Shown one piece after another: positions 24,501-31,541 of a stretch of 49,521 nt of DNA. Position numbers and translations under genes: made by a program. Source of the DNA: DASTPP01 sp035762175 (lineage in GTDB: Bacteria > Myxococcota_A > Polyangia > Polyangiales > Polyangiaceae); assembly GCA_035762175.1 (NCBI GenBank), contig DASTPP010000153.1, positions 1 through 49,521 of the forward strand. Reading direction: 5' to 3'. The stretch's first letter is position 1. Every line of letters begins with the position of its first letter. The notes below the pieces were generated by a model. It did no database searches. It saw nothing but the letters and a program-made list of their open reading frames with translations, and had not been told where the DNA came from.

Positions 24501-24647
24501 TCTGACCGTCCTGCCCTGTCTGGCGATTGGCTACCTCGGGGCCGCGCTGCCCGCGTGCGCGGACGCCCCGGCCGACGAGATCGCCGCCGAGAGCCTACCC
24601 TTCTCGACCTTCCCGTCGGAGCCGAACCACGAAGACGTCACGGCTGA
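21594..24647 (+). CDS. Oar-like TonB-dependent outer-membrane receptor with carboxypeptidase-regulatory domain
   Basis: The open frame encodes 1017 residues. A signal peptide ends near PPALA-Q. A carboxypeptidase-regulatory-like beta-sandwich covers about 52-140 (SLSGRVSVAATGEGLADAVV, DATGRYVLPNLAPGTYALLI). A plug-like part follows (about 150-265, with RGSNEYRGSVFG), then a long barrel with alternating aromatic strands (AYVQDGWAITDRVTLNLGARYD and SPRAGLTYDPTGEG). These resemble myxobacterial Oar-type receptors, which move large substrates or secreted proteases across the outer membrane. A barrel-ending pattern TTFLHSF occurs at 24294-24314, but no stop follows. The frame continues 111 residues, overlapping the next gene by 188 bases. 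A lost stop or a frameshift is likely. Confidence 0.8.
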   Translation: MGPPHSRRTGGPRWLAPPALAALLAVSPPALAQRAGEAPTAATKAGEAAKGKASLSGRVSVAATGEGLADAVVSTRTPAGGEEVVVSDATGRYVLPNLAPGTYALLIQAEGYANEAREVVLAEGASAVVNAALGVDTGPSIVISSNCWQSGLWSASATAYGHEGLLPLRPLAGPGGQARPFGQLAALAEPSGYVLGAGAATPESAFTFAGFAPGAAGVGAPALPLSTRFVRDATLIEEGYMPEHGRAGRALVEIAEKRGSNEYRGSVFGSVAGYPDAGGAAHGGGLIAETGTEFGGPLVEDKLFFHVGTQIARAPFGRGTGLAPPGDATRLEPSIHAQYTAALNYSLNVDNRFSLGARGSPIWSGAGGSPLDPRSGQAPLAGRATAEGVPWPSRPSVAHSSSANEVLARWDHTADDKRIQLATELGWQGVRTRTRFDEGAIGRADEGAPPPGAFGPPGAFGAPDAVGAHGALRVDRWRARGNMLWLFEALGRHAAKGGAELEYASLSFGERPGAALAPPDALPAGEGSPPRGEAPAFGPTAGGRRRASSLAWGAYVQDGWAITDRVTLNLGARYDASYAYDGAGRLALSLPSQWSPRAGLTYDPTGEGRARVAASFARYYANVPVAALGRIAEGAAAAPGLSAPASSEFGASAEARAFDESLVLGLAYLHRATHRGLGEGATAGGTPLVGNPGAGALGALPSGERALHALALHATKKYSNDWLAYAGYTLASLRGERLSDAGAAPAISWGPLPGDHRHELKLYVAKEWHVSRRGVIETGLAHRSRSGGPADVAALATGDGGAAARRLPDAGGGRLPPRHDLDLHVGYRFERDRHSNIALTLDVFNALDLRAVTGPDPRRAAPAGAAPPPAAPGGAPAPASGAPAAGVWRQEPLAVRLGLATTFLHSFPRPSPAGPPQPGGLATLELWRERGGRRGPGAPRAGRSSANRRISIRMAHALQLIAIHDAQSTSDRPALSGDWLPRGRAARVRGRPGRRDRRREPTLLDLPVGAEPRRRHG

Positions 24648-25383
24648 GGGCCTGACCTTCTTGCGGCCCGAGATCTTGCTCGCGCTGCAGGCGGCGAACG
24701 TCTCGACCGACGTCGAGTTCGCCCTCGTCAGCGCCAACCACTTCGACGACTGCAACTTCTCGGGCGGCTCCGCCGTGGTCGCCTCGAACGAGGCGGCCGC
24801 CGTCGGGCACCTCGACCCGGCCGACCCCTCGCCGGAGGCCGACGCCCAGGCCATTCTCGCGTTCGGCCGGGCGCTGCACGCGGTGCAAGACTTCTACGCC
24901 CACTCGAACTGGGTCGAGCTCGGGGCCGCGGGCCTCGTCGACGGCTCGCTGACGCCCTTCCCGGCGCTGACGGGGTACGCCACGTTGCCGAACGGCGTCG
25001 TGCTCGTCGAGGGCGAGCCGCCGGCCGACGTCAAGATCTACCGCGACGCGGACGCGGCCTACCCGCAGAACGCCGTCGTTTCTGTCCGCTCGAAGCACCA
25101 GCGCAAGGTCCCCGGGCTCATCTCGGGCACGGTCGACTACGAGCCCGGCAACAGCTGCCCGGCCCGCGCGCAGCTGACGCACGAGGAGCTGAACAAGGAC
25201 CACAGCGACGAGCCGGGCCGCGAGGCGCAGCACGCCAAGGCCCGGGCGCTCGCGGTGCAGCAGACCCGCCACGAGTGGTGCCGCCTGGTCGCGCTGGCGC
25301 AGGCGGCCTGGGGCGAGGCGGGCGTGCTCCGGCTGCTCGCCTGGGCGTCGGACCCGGCGGCCGCGCAGTGCGGGCAGCCCTGA
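24460..25383 (+). CDS. Secreted HET-C-like protein
   Basis: This 307-residue protein has an N-terminal hydrophobic signal (LLTVLPCLAIGYLGAALPAC) that could serve as a lipoprotein or cleavable signal. The mature part contains the pattern GRALHAVQDFYAHSNWVELG at about 145-163, typical of HET-C-like proteins. These are related by fold to zinc-dependent phospholipase C/S1-P1 nucleases. Further His-rich segments are SEPNHEDVTAEGLTFL and SANHFDDCNF. Metal binding by His/Asp is expected; the substrate is unknown. The ATG at 24460 has AGGA nine bases upstream; an ATG at 24484 would still leave the signal. It starts inside the 3' extension of the receptor frame. Confidence 0.78.
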   Translation: MRCNLSPFMTLNRLLTVLPCLAIGYLGAALPACADAPADEIAAESLPFSTFPSEPNHEDVTAEGLTFLRPEILLALQAANVSTDVEFALVSANHFDDCNFSGGSAVVASNEAAAVGHLDPADPSPEADAQAILAFGRALHAVQDFYAHSNWVELGAAGLVDGSLTPFPALTGYATLPNGVVLVEGEPPADVKIYRDADAAYPQNAVVSVRSKHQRKVPGLISGTVDYEPGNSCPARAQLTHEELNKDHSDEPGREAQHAKARALAVQQTRHEWCRLVALAQAAWGEAGVLRLLAWASDPAAAQCGQP

Positions 25384-25398
25384 GCCGCCGCGCCCCCC

Positions 25399-26058
25399 TC
25401 ACGAGCCCGGGGGGCGCAGCGACAGGCCGGTGACGCCCCAGCGCCCCGAGGTGAAGACCGGGGGCGCCTCGAGCTGGTCGAGGTGCGCGAGCGTCACGAT
25501 GGCGCAGTTCGGCACGTTCGCCATGTCGTCGAACTGCTCGACCGTCAGGTGCAAAAAGCGCATCACGAAGCAGCGAATCGTCAGCCCGTGCGTCACCACG
25601 AGGACGCGCTGGGCCAGCTTGCGCGGCACCTGCCGCATCATCGACTCGAGGAAGGCCGAGGTGCGATCGTAGCAGTCGGCCGGGCTCTCGCCCCCGTGGT
25701 AGCGGTAGTAAAACCACCCGTGCGTCCGGCGCAGCTCTTGCTGCGGCTCGGCGGGCAGGTAGCCGTGCTCGACCTCGCGCAGGCGGGGGTCTTCGTACAC
25801 GCGCACGCCGGCCTCGCCGAGCGCCACGCCCGCGCCCTCGGCGAGGCCCGCCAGCGTCTCGCGGGTGCGCCGGTAGGGCGAGGTGTAGACGAGCGCGCCG
25901 TCGAAGAAGGGGCCGCCGAGCGAACGCCCGGCCTCGCGCGCCTGCTCGCGCCCCCGGGGCGAGAGCGCGATCGCGTGGTCGCCCGCCTCGTGGGCGTACA
26001 CCTCGCCGAGGTTGGCCGCGGACTCGCCGTGCCGCACCAGCTTGATGATGAGGGACAC
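25399..26058 (-). CDS. Histidine phosphatase family protein (phosphoglycerate mutase-like)
   Basis: This 219-residue protein has the complete histidine-phosphatase signature: LVRHGESAAN (phospho-acceptor His), the Arg in YTSPYRRTRETL, the acid Glu in LREVEHGYLP, and VVTHGLTIR near the C-terminus. It removes phosphate from a small molecule or phosphoprotein; the longer GWFYYRYHGGESPADCYDR segment is typical of the fructose-2,6-bisphosphatase-like group. Start is GTG at 26058. It is convergent with the HET-C-like gene, 15 bases apart, and probably monocistronic. Confidence 0.93.
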   Translation of the reverse strand: MSLIIKLVRHGESAANLGEVYAHEAGDHAIALSPRGREQAREAGRSLGGPFFDGALVYTSPYRRTRETLAGLAEGAGVALGEAGVRVYEDPRLREVEHGYLPAEPQQELRRTHGWFYYRYHGGESPADCYDRTSAFLESMMRQVPRKLAQRVLVVTHGLTIRCFVMRFLHLTVEQFDDMANVPNCAIVTLAHLDQLEAPPVFTSGRWGVTGLSLRPPGS

Positions 26059-26130
26059 GCCCCCAGCATACGCGCCGGCGCCCCGGGCGGCGACGCCCGC
26101 CTCGCCCGCCGCCGGCGCGCGCCCTCGCCC

Positions 26131-26246
26131 CCGCGCGGCTGCCCGAGGGGGCCCCCGACCCCGCCCCGCGCGCCCTCGCCCGCCGCCCCCGCGCGGCTGC
26201 CCGAGGGCGCCCCGACCCCGCCCCGCGCGCCCTCGCGCGGGGGCGC
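26131..26246. repeat. 58-base direct repeat, two copies
   Basis: The sequence beginning CCGCGCGGCTGCCCGAGGG is present at 26131-26188 and again at 26189-26246 with few changes. It lies in the 195-base gap between the histidine phosphatase and response-regulator genes. No hairpin followed by a T run is seen. Confidence 0.75.
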
Positions 26247-26253
26247 GGCGCCG

Positions 26254-26700
26254 CTAGCCCGCCCCGCTGAGCGCCACGCGGCGGACGGCGGCGCTCAGAT
26301 CGCGCGACGAGCGCTTCATCACGGCGAGGTGGGCGAAGTGCGTGACCCGCTCGACCAGGTCGCTGGGCCGGAAGGGCTTGCGCAGGAAGCCGAACATCTT
26401 GCGCTCGCGCCAGGCGACTTGCCCGAAGAGCGCCTCGGCGTGGGCGGTGACGAGGATGCAGCTGCAGGTGCGCAGGTGCGCCCGGCGCGAGAGCAGGCGG
26501 AAGAACTCGACCCCGTTGATGCCCGGCATCTGCCAGTCGGCGCAGACGACGTCGAAGGGCTCGCTCGCCAAGCGCGCGAGCGCGTCTTGCGCCGAGTAGG
26601 ACACCTTGACGTGGAAGTCGCTGTCGAGAATGGCCCTCATCGTCTCGACCAGCATCGGCTCGTCGTCGACGAGGAGCACCCGGAACGTCTGTTTCGCCAT
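26254..26700 (-). CDS. Single-domain response regulator
   Basis: This 148-residue protein is a receiver domain without an output domain. Acidic pair DD at 12-13 (VLLVDDEP), phospho-acceptor Asp55 in VVCADWQMPG, the conserved Thr in ILVTAHAEA and the Lys in GFLRKPFRPSD are all present. Residues 118-148 form a short helical tail. It would relay phosphate from a histidine kinase by protein contact. No kinase gene is adjacent, so its partner is encoded elsewhere. The 729-base gap upstream carries AT-rich sequence and repeats. Confidence 0.94.
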   Translation of the reverse strand: MAKQTFRVLLVDDEPMLVETMRAILDSDFHVKVSYSAQDALARLASEPFDVVCADWQMPGINGVEFFRLLSRRAHLRTCSCILVTAHAEALFGQVAWRERKMFGFLRKPFRPSDLVERVTHFAHLAVMKRSSRDLSAAVRRVALSGAG

Positions 26701-27002
26701 GTTCTACCCCGCACCACCCGCCGCCGGCCTCGCCCCCGGCGCCGCCGGTCGTGCGAGAGGAGGGACACCCGCCGCGGCCGCGCCGCGCATACCCTGTAAC
26801 CAGATAGTAACTCGTACGAGGGCTCATCACAACCAACCATCTGCGGTTTTGTGGCCGCGGCGCCCAAGAAAAGTCGTGCCATCGCGGCCAGGCCGCGGGC
26901 CGTCCGTGTCAATCCGCCACAGGTCGGGGGCGGGGGGCAAATCGCCACACCCGCGTCGCGCGCGTTTTCGGCGAATTCTTCGAATTTCTACGAATAGCGA
27001 TT

Positions 27003-27019
27003 GGCGAATCCGATTCGCC
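27003..27019. promoter_or_regulatory. AT-rich patch with GGCGAATC inverted repeat
   Basis: GGCGAATC (27003-27010) and GATTCGCC (27012-27019) form a perfect 8-base inverted repeat around one base. Just before it, from 26970, are three more GAAT-containing motifs (GCGAATTC, TCGAATTT, ACGAATAG), making this about the least GC-rich spot of the window. It lies 300 bases upstream of the response regulator. It could be a regulator-binding site, but no target can be named. Confidence 0.4.
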
Positions 27020-27087
27020 GGGCCCGGCGGCCCCGCTCGATTCTTCGCGCGCGCCGCGCGCCGGGGCGCGACGCGCGCGAGGCCTTC

Positions 27088-27355
27088 GTCGGGGGCGGGG
27101 GCGGTCGGCGGACGGGGCGCGGCCGGCCGGCGGGGGCGGCCGGCGGAGCGGGGCGGGGCGCGGCCGGCGGACGGGGGCGGGGCGTGGCCGGCGAACGGGA
27201 GCGGGGCGCGGCCGGCGGACGGGAGCGGGGCGCGGCCGGCCGGCGGGGGCGGCCGGCGGATAGGGGGGGCGCGGCTGGCGGATAGGGGGCGCGCGGCTGG
27301 CGGATAGGGGCGGGGGCGCGGCCGGCCGGCGGGGCGCGCCGCCCCCGCCCCCGAC
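27088..27355. repeat. Degenerate 22-24 base tandem array bounded by 17-base inverted repeats
   Basis: Roughly eight units of the type CGCGGCCGGCGGACGGGAGCGGGG (shown in part) run from about 27105 to 27330. Later units shorten to GCGCGGCTGGCGGATAGGGG. The array is framed by the 17-base GTCGGGGGCGGGGGCGG at 27088-27104 and its exact complement at 27339-27355. No coding function is apparent. It lies between the response-regulator gene and the 3' end of the acyl-CoA dehydrogenase gene. Confidence 0.75.
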
Positions 27356-27429
27356 GGCCGGGGCGCGGGACGTGGCAGGTGCGGCCCTCGGCCCCGCGGC
27401 GCGCCCGGGCGCGGCCGGGGCGGCGGGGC

Positions 27430-28614
27430 TCAGCGGCCGACGCTGGCCTCGAAGGGCTCGCGCGAGGCGAAGCGGCGGACGTGGTGCTCCTCGTCGCCGT
27501 AGGAGGCGCAGAGCACCTGCATCCGCTTGAAGAAGAGGCCGACGTCGTGCTCGTCGGTCACCCCGATGCCACCATGCAGCTGGATGCTCTGCTGCGTGAC
27601 GAACTTGCCGCCGACCGAGAGGCGCGCCTTGGCGATCGACACCGCGCGCCGCCGCTCGTCCGCGTCGGCGTCGTCGGCCCGCACGGCCGCGAGGATGGAC
27701 GTCGACTCGAGCAGCTGCGTCTGCACGAACATGTCGACGCAGCGGTGCTGCAGCGCCTGGAACGAGCCGATGGGCACCCCGAACTGCTTGCGCACCTTGA
27801 GGTAGCTCGCGGTCATCTCGAGGACGGTGCGCGCGATGCCGAGGCCCTCGGCGCACGCGGCGGCGGCCGCGAGGTCCAGCGCCCACGCGAGGGCCTCGGC
27901 CGCGTCGCCCGCGGCGAGCCGGCGGGCCTCGGGCGCCGCGACGTCGCGCAAGGTCACTTGCGCGGCGCGCCGCCCGTCCATCGTGCCGAAGGGCAGCAGG
28001 CGGACGCCCGGCTGGCCGGGGTCGACGACGAAGAGGCCGAGCGAGCCGTCGTCGAGCCGGGCGCTGACGACGAGGTGGTCGGCGGCGTGGCCGTTCTCGA
28101 CGAAGACCTTCTCGCCCGAGATCGAGAAGCCGCCCGGCGCGCGCGTCGCCCGCGCCTCGACGCGGGCGACGTCGTAGCGCGAGCCCTGCTCTTGCCAGGC
28201 GAGCGCGAGGGAGGTACGCCCCTCGATCATCGGCGCGAGGAAGGCCCGCCGCTGCTCGTCGCTGCCGCAGCGGTAGAGCGGCCAGCCGCCCAAGATGACG
28301 CTGGGCACGTAGGGCTCGGGCACGAGCGTCGTGCCGAGCTGCTCGAGGACCAGCGAGGCGTCGAAGAAGCGCAGGCCGAGGCCGCCGACCGCCTCGGGGT
28401 AGAAGAGGCCCAGCCAGCCGAGCTCGGCCATCTGCGCCCAGACGCCCTTCTCCCAGCCGACCGGGTCGTTCTCGGCGCGGTGCCGCTGCTCGACGCCCTC
28501 GACGTGGGGCATCGAGCGCAGCCGGCGCAGCCGCTCGACGGGCGAGGTCTTTTTCGCGAAGCCCGCCGCCGAGTCGGCGAGCATCTTCTGCTCTTGCGTG
28601 AGCTCGAAGTCCAT
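27430..28614 (-). CDS. Acyl-CoA dehydrogenase family protein, likely second subunit of a heteromer
   Basis: This 394-residue protein has the acyl-CoA dehydrogenase fold: an N-terminal helical domain (MDFELTQEQKMLADSAAGF), a middle beta domain (ALAWQEQGSRYD, GEKVFVENGHAADHLVVSA) and a C-terminal helical domain (KVRKQFGVPIGSFQALQHRC, QLHGGIGVTDEH, HHVRRFASREPFE). The C-terminus lacks the YEG-type segment that carries the catalytic Glu in many homotetrameric family members. It lies 14 bases downstream of another acyl-CoA dehydrogenase gene. The pair resembles alpha2-beta2 enzymes of the FadE26-FadE27 type, acting on bulky acyl-CoAs; that is inference. Confidence 0.9.
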   Translation of the reverse strand: MDFELTQEQKMLADSAAGFAKKTSPVERLRRLRSMPHVEGVEQRHRAENDPVGWEKGVWAQMAELGWLGLFYPEAVGGLGLRFFDASLVLEQLGTTLVPEPYVPSVILGGWPLYRCGSDEQRRAFLAPMIEGRTSLALAWQEQGSRYDVARVEARATRAPGGFSISGEKVFVENGHAADHLVVSARLDDGSLGLFVVDPGQPGVRLLPFGTMDGRRAAQVTLRDVAAPEARRLAAGDAAEALAWALDLAAAAACAEGLGIARTVLEMTASYLKVRKQFGVPIGSFQALQHRCVDMFVQTQLLESTSILAAVRADDADADERRRAVSIAKARLSVGGKFVTQQSIQLHGGIGVTDEHDVGLFFKRMQVLCASYGDEEHHVRRFASREPFEASVGR

Positions 28615-28627
28615 CGTTCGATCCCTC

Positions 28628-29800
28628 TCAGCCCTGGGCCGGCAGCCCGAGGATCCACTTGGCGATGACGTTGCGCTGGATCTCGTTCGACCCGCCGTAG
28701 ATCGTCGAGGCCCGCAGGTAGTTGAACGCCGAGCCGACCCACTGCTCTTGCGGCAAGAGCACCCCCTCGGGCGGGAACCACGCCGCGCACGCGGGGCCCA
28801 TCAGGTCGGCCGCGAGCTCGAGCGCCTGCTGCAAGATCTCCGAGCCGCGGATCTTCAAGACCGAGCTCTCGGGCCCCGGCGCGTGCCCGAGCTGGGCGCC
28901 GGCGAGCGCGCGGTAGTTCTGCACCCGCAGCGCCTCGAGCTCGATCTCGAGCCGCGCGATGCGCCCGCGCCACGCCGGGTCGTCGAGCAGCCCGTGCTGG
29001 CGCGCGATGGACTTCACCCGGATGAGCGCGCGCGTGCTGTGGCCGATCGCCGCGATCATCGTGCGCTCGTGGCCGAGCAGCGCCTTCGCCATCGTCCAGC
29101 CGCCGTCGACCGGGCCGACCACGTTCTCCTTCGGCACGATCGCGTTGTCGAAGTACGTGTCGCAGAAGGCGGGCGTGTGGCCCGTCGTCAGCATCGGCAC
29201 GGCCTTGACGCCCGGGGTCTTCATGTCAATCAGCAGAAACGAGATGCCCGCCTGCTTCTTGACGCCGGGGTTGGTGCGCACCAGGCAAAAGATCCAGTCG
29301 GCGTACTGGGCGTAGGTCGTCCAGGTCTTCTGGCCGTTGACGACGAAGTTGCCCCGGCCGTCGTCGACCGCGCTCGTGCGCAGCGAGGCGAGGTCCGAGC
29401 CGGCCTCGGGCTCGGAGTAGCCCTGGCACCAGACCTCTTCGCCCGCCAAGATTTTCGGCAGAAAGCGCTTCTTCTGCGCCTCGGTGCCGAACTGAATGAT
29501 GAGCGGGCCCACCATCGCCAGCCCGAAGGGCGAGAGCGCGGGGGCGCCCGACTTCTCGAGCTCTTCCGAGAAGATGAAGCGGCGCGCCGCGTCCCAGCCC
29601 GTGCCGCCGTATTCTTCGGGCCAGTGCGGCGCCGCCCAGCCCCGCCTGGCCAGCACCCGGTGCCACTCCATCACCTCGGCGTGCTCGAAGTGCCCGTCGA
29701 CCGCCGCCTTCGCGGCGATGTGCGGCGGCATCTCGTCGCGAATGAACGCGCGCACCTGCTCGCGGAATGCCTCCTGCTCCTGACTGAACGACAAATCCAT
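28628..29800 (-). CDS. Acyl-CoA dehydrogenase
   Basis: This 390-residue flavoenzyme introduces a 2,3-double bond into an acyl-CoA. Motifs: MDLSFSQEQEAFREQVRAFI at the N-terminus, CQGYSEPEAGSDLASL (flavin and substrate loop), GQKTWTTYAQYADWI, and the C-terminal TIYGGSNEIQRNVIAKWILG typical of long-chain and sterol-type members. The position used for the catalytic Glu in medium-chain enzymes is Gly here (IYGG). The start at 29800 is fixed by the conserved MDLSF. It is the first gene of the two-gene dehydrogenase operon. Confidence 0.94.
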   Translation of the reverse strand: MDLSFSQEQEAFREQVRAFIRDEMPPHIAAKAAVDGHFEHAEVMEWHRVLARRGWAAPHWPEEYGGTGWDAARRFIFSEELEKSGAPALSPFGLAMVGPLIIQFGTEAQKKRFLPKILAGEEVWCQGYSEPEAGSDLASLRTSAVDDGRGNFVVNGQKTWTTYAQYADWIFCLVRTNPGVKKQAGISFLLIDMKTPGVKAVPMLTTGHTPAFCDTYFDNAIVPKENVVGPVDGGWTMAKALLGHERTMIAAIGHSTRALIRVKSIARQHGLLDDPAWRGRIARLEIELEALRVQNYRALAGAQLGHAPGPESSVLKIRGSEILQQALELAADLMGPACAAWFPPEGVLLPQEQWVGSAFNYLRASTIYGGSNEIQRNVIAKWILGLPAQG

Positions 29801-29921
29801 GACGCGCCGCTCTCCTGTGGCAAAACCTCGAACGAAGGCGCGGAGCATAGGCGCACCCCGGGCCGAAATGAAAGCGCCCTCGCCCGCCCGGCCGGCGCCC
29901 GCGCTGCGCGCCCGCCGCCCC

Positions 29922-30038
29922 GCCGCCCCGCGCCCGCCGCTCGTTCGAAACGCGACCCCCGCCGCCCCGCGCCCGCCGCTCGTCCGAAACGCGGCCCCCG
30001 CCGCCCCGCGCCCGCCGCTCTTCGGAAAGGCGCCCGAC
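29922..30038. repeat. 39-base tandem repeat, three copies
   Basis: Units at 29922, 29961 and 30000 share GCCGCCCCGCGCCCGCCGCT, followed by CGTCCGAAACGCG-like sequence; the third decays after about 30 bases. They lie in the 306-base divergent region between the acyl-CoA dehydrogenase operon and a lipoprotein gene. No promoter stands out there. Confidence 0.85.
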
Positions 30039-30106
30039 CGCCCCGCGGAAAGATCGCCCCGCCCGCCCGCGTAAGAGCCCCCGAGCGCCGACGCCGCTCG
30101 ACCCCC

Positions 30107-31522
30107 ATGCGCACGACCGCCCTCCGCCCCCTCGGCGCCGCCCTCGCCCTGCTGCTCGCCCCGGCCGCCTGCGCCTCGCCGACCTCGGGCCCGCCGCGCG
30201 GGCAGGCCGCCCCGGCCGCCCCCGCGGGCGCCGCCGAGGCCGCCGTCGCGCCGGGCGAGGGCCCGCCCGCCGCGCCCCCCGCGCCCCCCGCGCCCCGCGC
30301 CGCCGCCCCGCGCGTCGAGGTTCCCGCCTGGCTGCACGATCGCGCCGCCCGCCCCCACACGGCCACCTCGCTCGTCGGCGGCGACGCGTCGTCGATCGAC
30401 GTGCTCTTCGGCCAATTCGAGCACCCCGACGAGGCCATCGTGCGCTTCGACCGCGCGAGCGGCTGCGCCGCCGCGGTCGCCGGCCCCTGGCCCACGCTCA
30501 CCCTCGTCGTGCGCGGCCGCGACGGCTTCGCGCCCGCGAGGCTGCCGCCCGACGCGATCGCCGCCGCCGCCAACTCGGACGCCTTCCGGCGCGAGCTCGA
30601 GGGCATCCAGCGCATTTACGCCCGGCGCGGCAAGACGGGCGAAGCCAAGCTCGCCTTCAGCCTCGACGGCCAGCGCGTGCTGGTCGAGGCGACCGACGAG
30701 AAGCTGCTCGCGTCGAGCGACGGCGGCGCGCACTTCGCCTACCTCGAGGGCAAGCTCGTCGGCATGCCGATCGTCGACCCGGCCGGGCGCTTCGCGCTCG
30801 TGCGGCTCTGCAGCGCCGGCCCCTGCATCCAGCCGCTCAAGGTCTCGTCGCACCGCGCCGCGCTCGTCTCGTTCGACGATCTGCCGCGGGTGCGCCCCCT
30901 CTCGGGCCCCTCGATGCACGACGCCGTCATCGACCCCGGCGGCGCCTGGGTGCTCACCACCCGCTCGGACGTGCACGGCCGGAAGACGGCGACCAAGCTC
31001 TGCTTCGACGTCTTCCCCGCCCCGCCCGGCGGCGCCCCGAGCTCGTCGTCGTGCGTCGCGACGGGCTGGGCGGGCGAATGGCACATGCTCAGCGCCTCGA
31101 AGGGCGCGCGCTTCGGCGTCGTCGCCCTCGTCGGGCGCCCCCGCCACCCGGCCGAGGACCCGAGCCACGGGCCCGTGCGGCTCAGCGTCCGCTCGCTGCC
31201 CGACGGCGCCGAGCGCGAGGCCTTCGACGTCGACGGCGACTGGGAGAACTACCAATGGATCGACGTCGCGGTCAGCGACCGCGGCGCCGTCGCCTACGCC
31301 GACCCCCGCACCGAGGGCGAGGCCTTCGGCCCCATTCTGCGCCCGGGCCCGCCCCCGCGCCCCGTCGTCGTGCGGGGCGGCGGCCTCGCCCCCCGCACAC
31401 TCGGCCCCGGCAGGCCGCTCGGCTGGCTGAACGAGCGCGAGCTGGTGGTGCTCGACCCCACGAAGGCCAACGACCCGCAGGGCTGCGGCCTCCTGCGGGT
31501 CGTCGACGTCGGCGCGATCTAA
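30107..31522 (+). CDS. Predicted lipoprotein with possible beta-propeller, unknown function
   Basis: This 471-residue protein has a lipoprotein signal (ALALLLAPAACA, Cys at about 22), then a Pro/Ala-rich linker to about 72. The globular region contains recurring beta-strand segments of the type FSLDGQRVLVEATDEKLLASSD, VDPAGRFALVRLCS, VIDPGGAWVLTTRSDV, VAVSDRGAVAYADPRTEG and WLNERELVVLDP. Their spacing suggests a WD40- or TolB-like propeller, but I do not recognise a named family. It would sit on the periplasmic or outer face. The gene is alone on the plus strand, convergent with the Cys-rich lipoprotein gene 19 bases away. Confidence 0.8.
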   Translation: MRTTALRPLGAALALLLAPAACASPTSGPPRGQAAPAAPAGAAEAAVAPGEGPPAAPPAPPAPRAAAPRVEVPAWLHDRAARPHTATSLVGGDASSIDVLFGQFEHPDEAIVRFDRASGCAAAVAGPWPTLTLVVRGRDGFAPARLPPDAIAAAANSDAFRRELEGIQRIYARRGKTGEAKLAFSLDGQRVLVEATDEKLLASSDGGAHFAYLEGKLVGMPIVDPAGRFALVRLCSAGPCIQPLKVSSHRAALVSFDDLPRVRPLSGPSMHDAVIDPGGAWVLTTRSDVHGRKTATKLCFDVFPAPPGGAPSSSSCVATGWAGEWHMLSASKGARFGVVALVGRPRHPAEDPSHGPVRLSVRSLPDGAEREAFDVDGDWENYQWIDVAVSDRGAVAYADPRTEGEAFGPILRPGPPPRPVVVRGGGLAPRTLGPGRPLGWLNERELVVLDPTKANDPQGCGLLRVVDVGAI

Positions 31523-31541
31523 GCGCCGTGCCGGTGCCTCG

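Noticed and set aside
27001..27285. Short plus-strand frame encoding Arg/Gly/Ala repeats
   Set aside because: The repeats come from the tandem DNA array; there is no ribosome-binding site and the sequence has the composition of translated repeat DNA.
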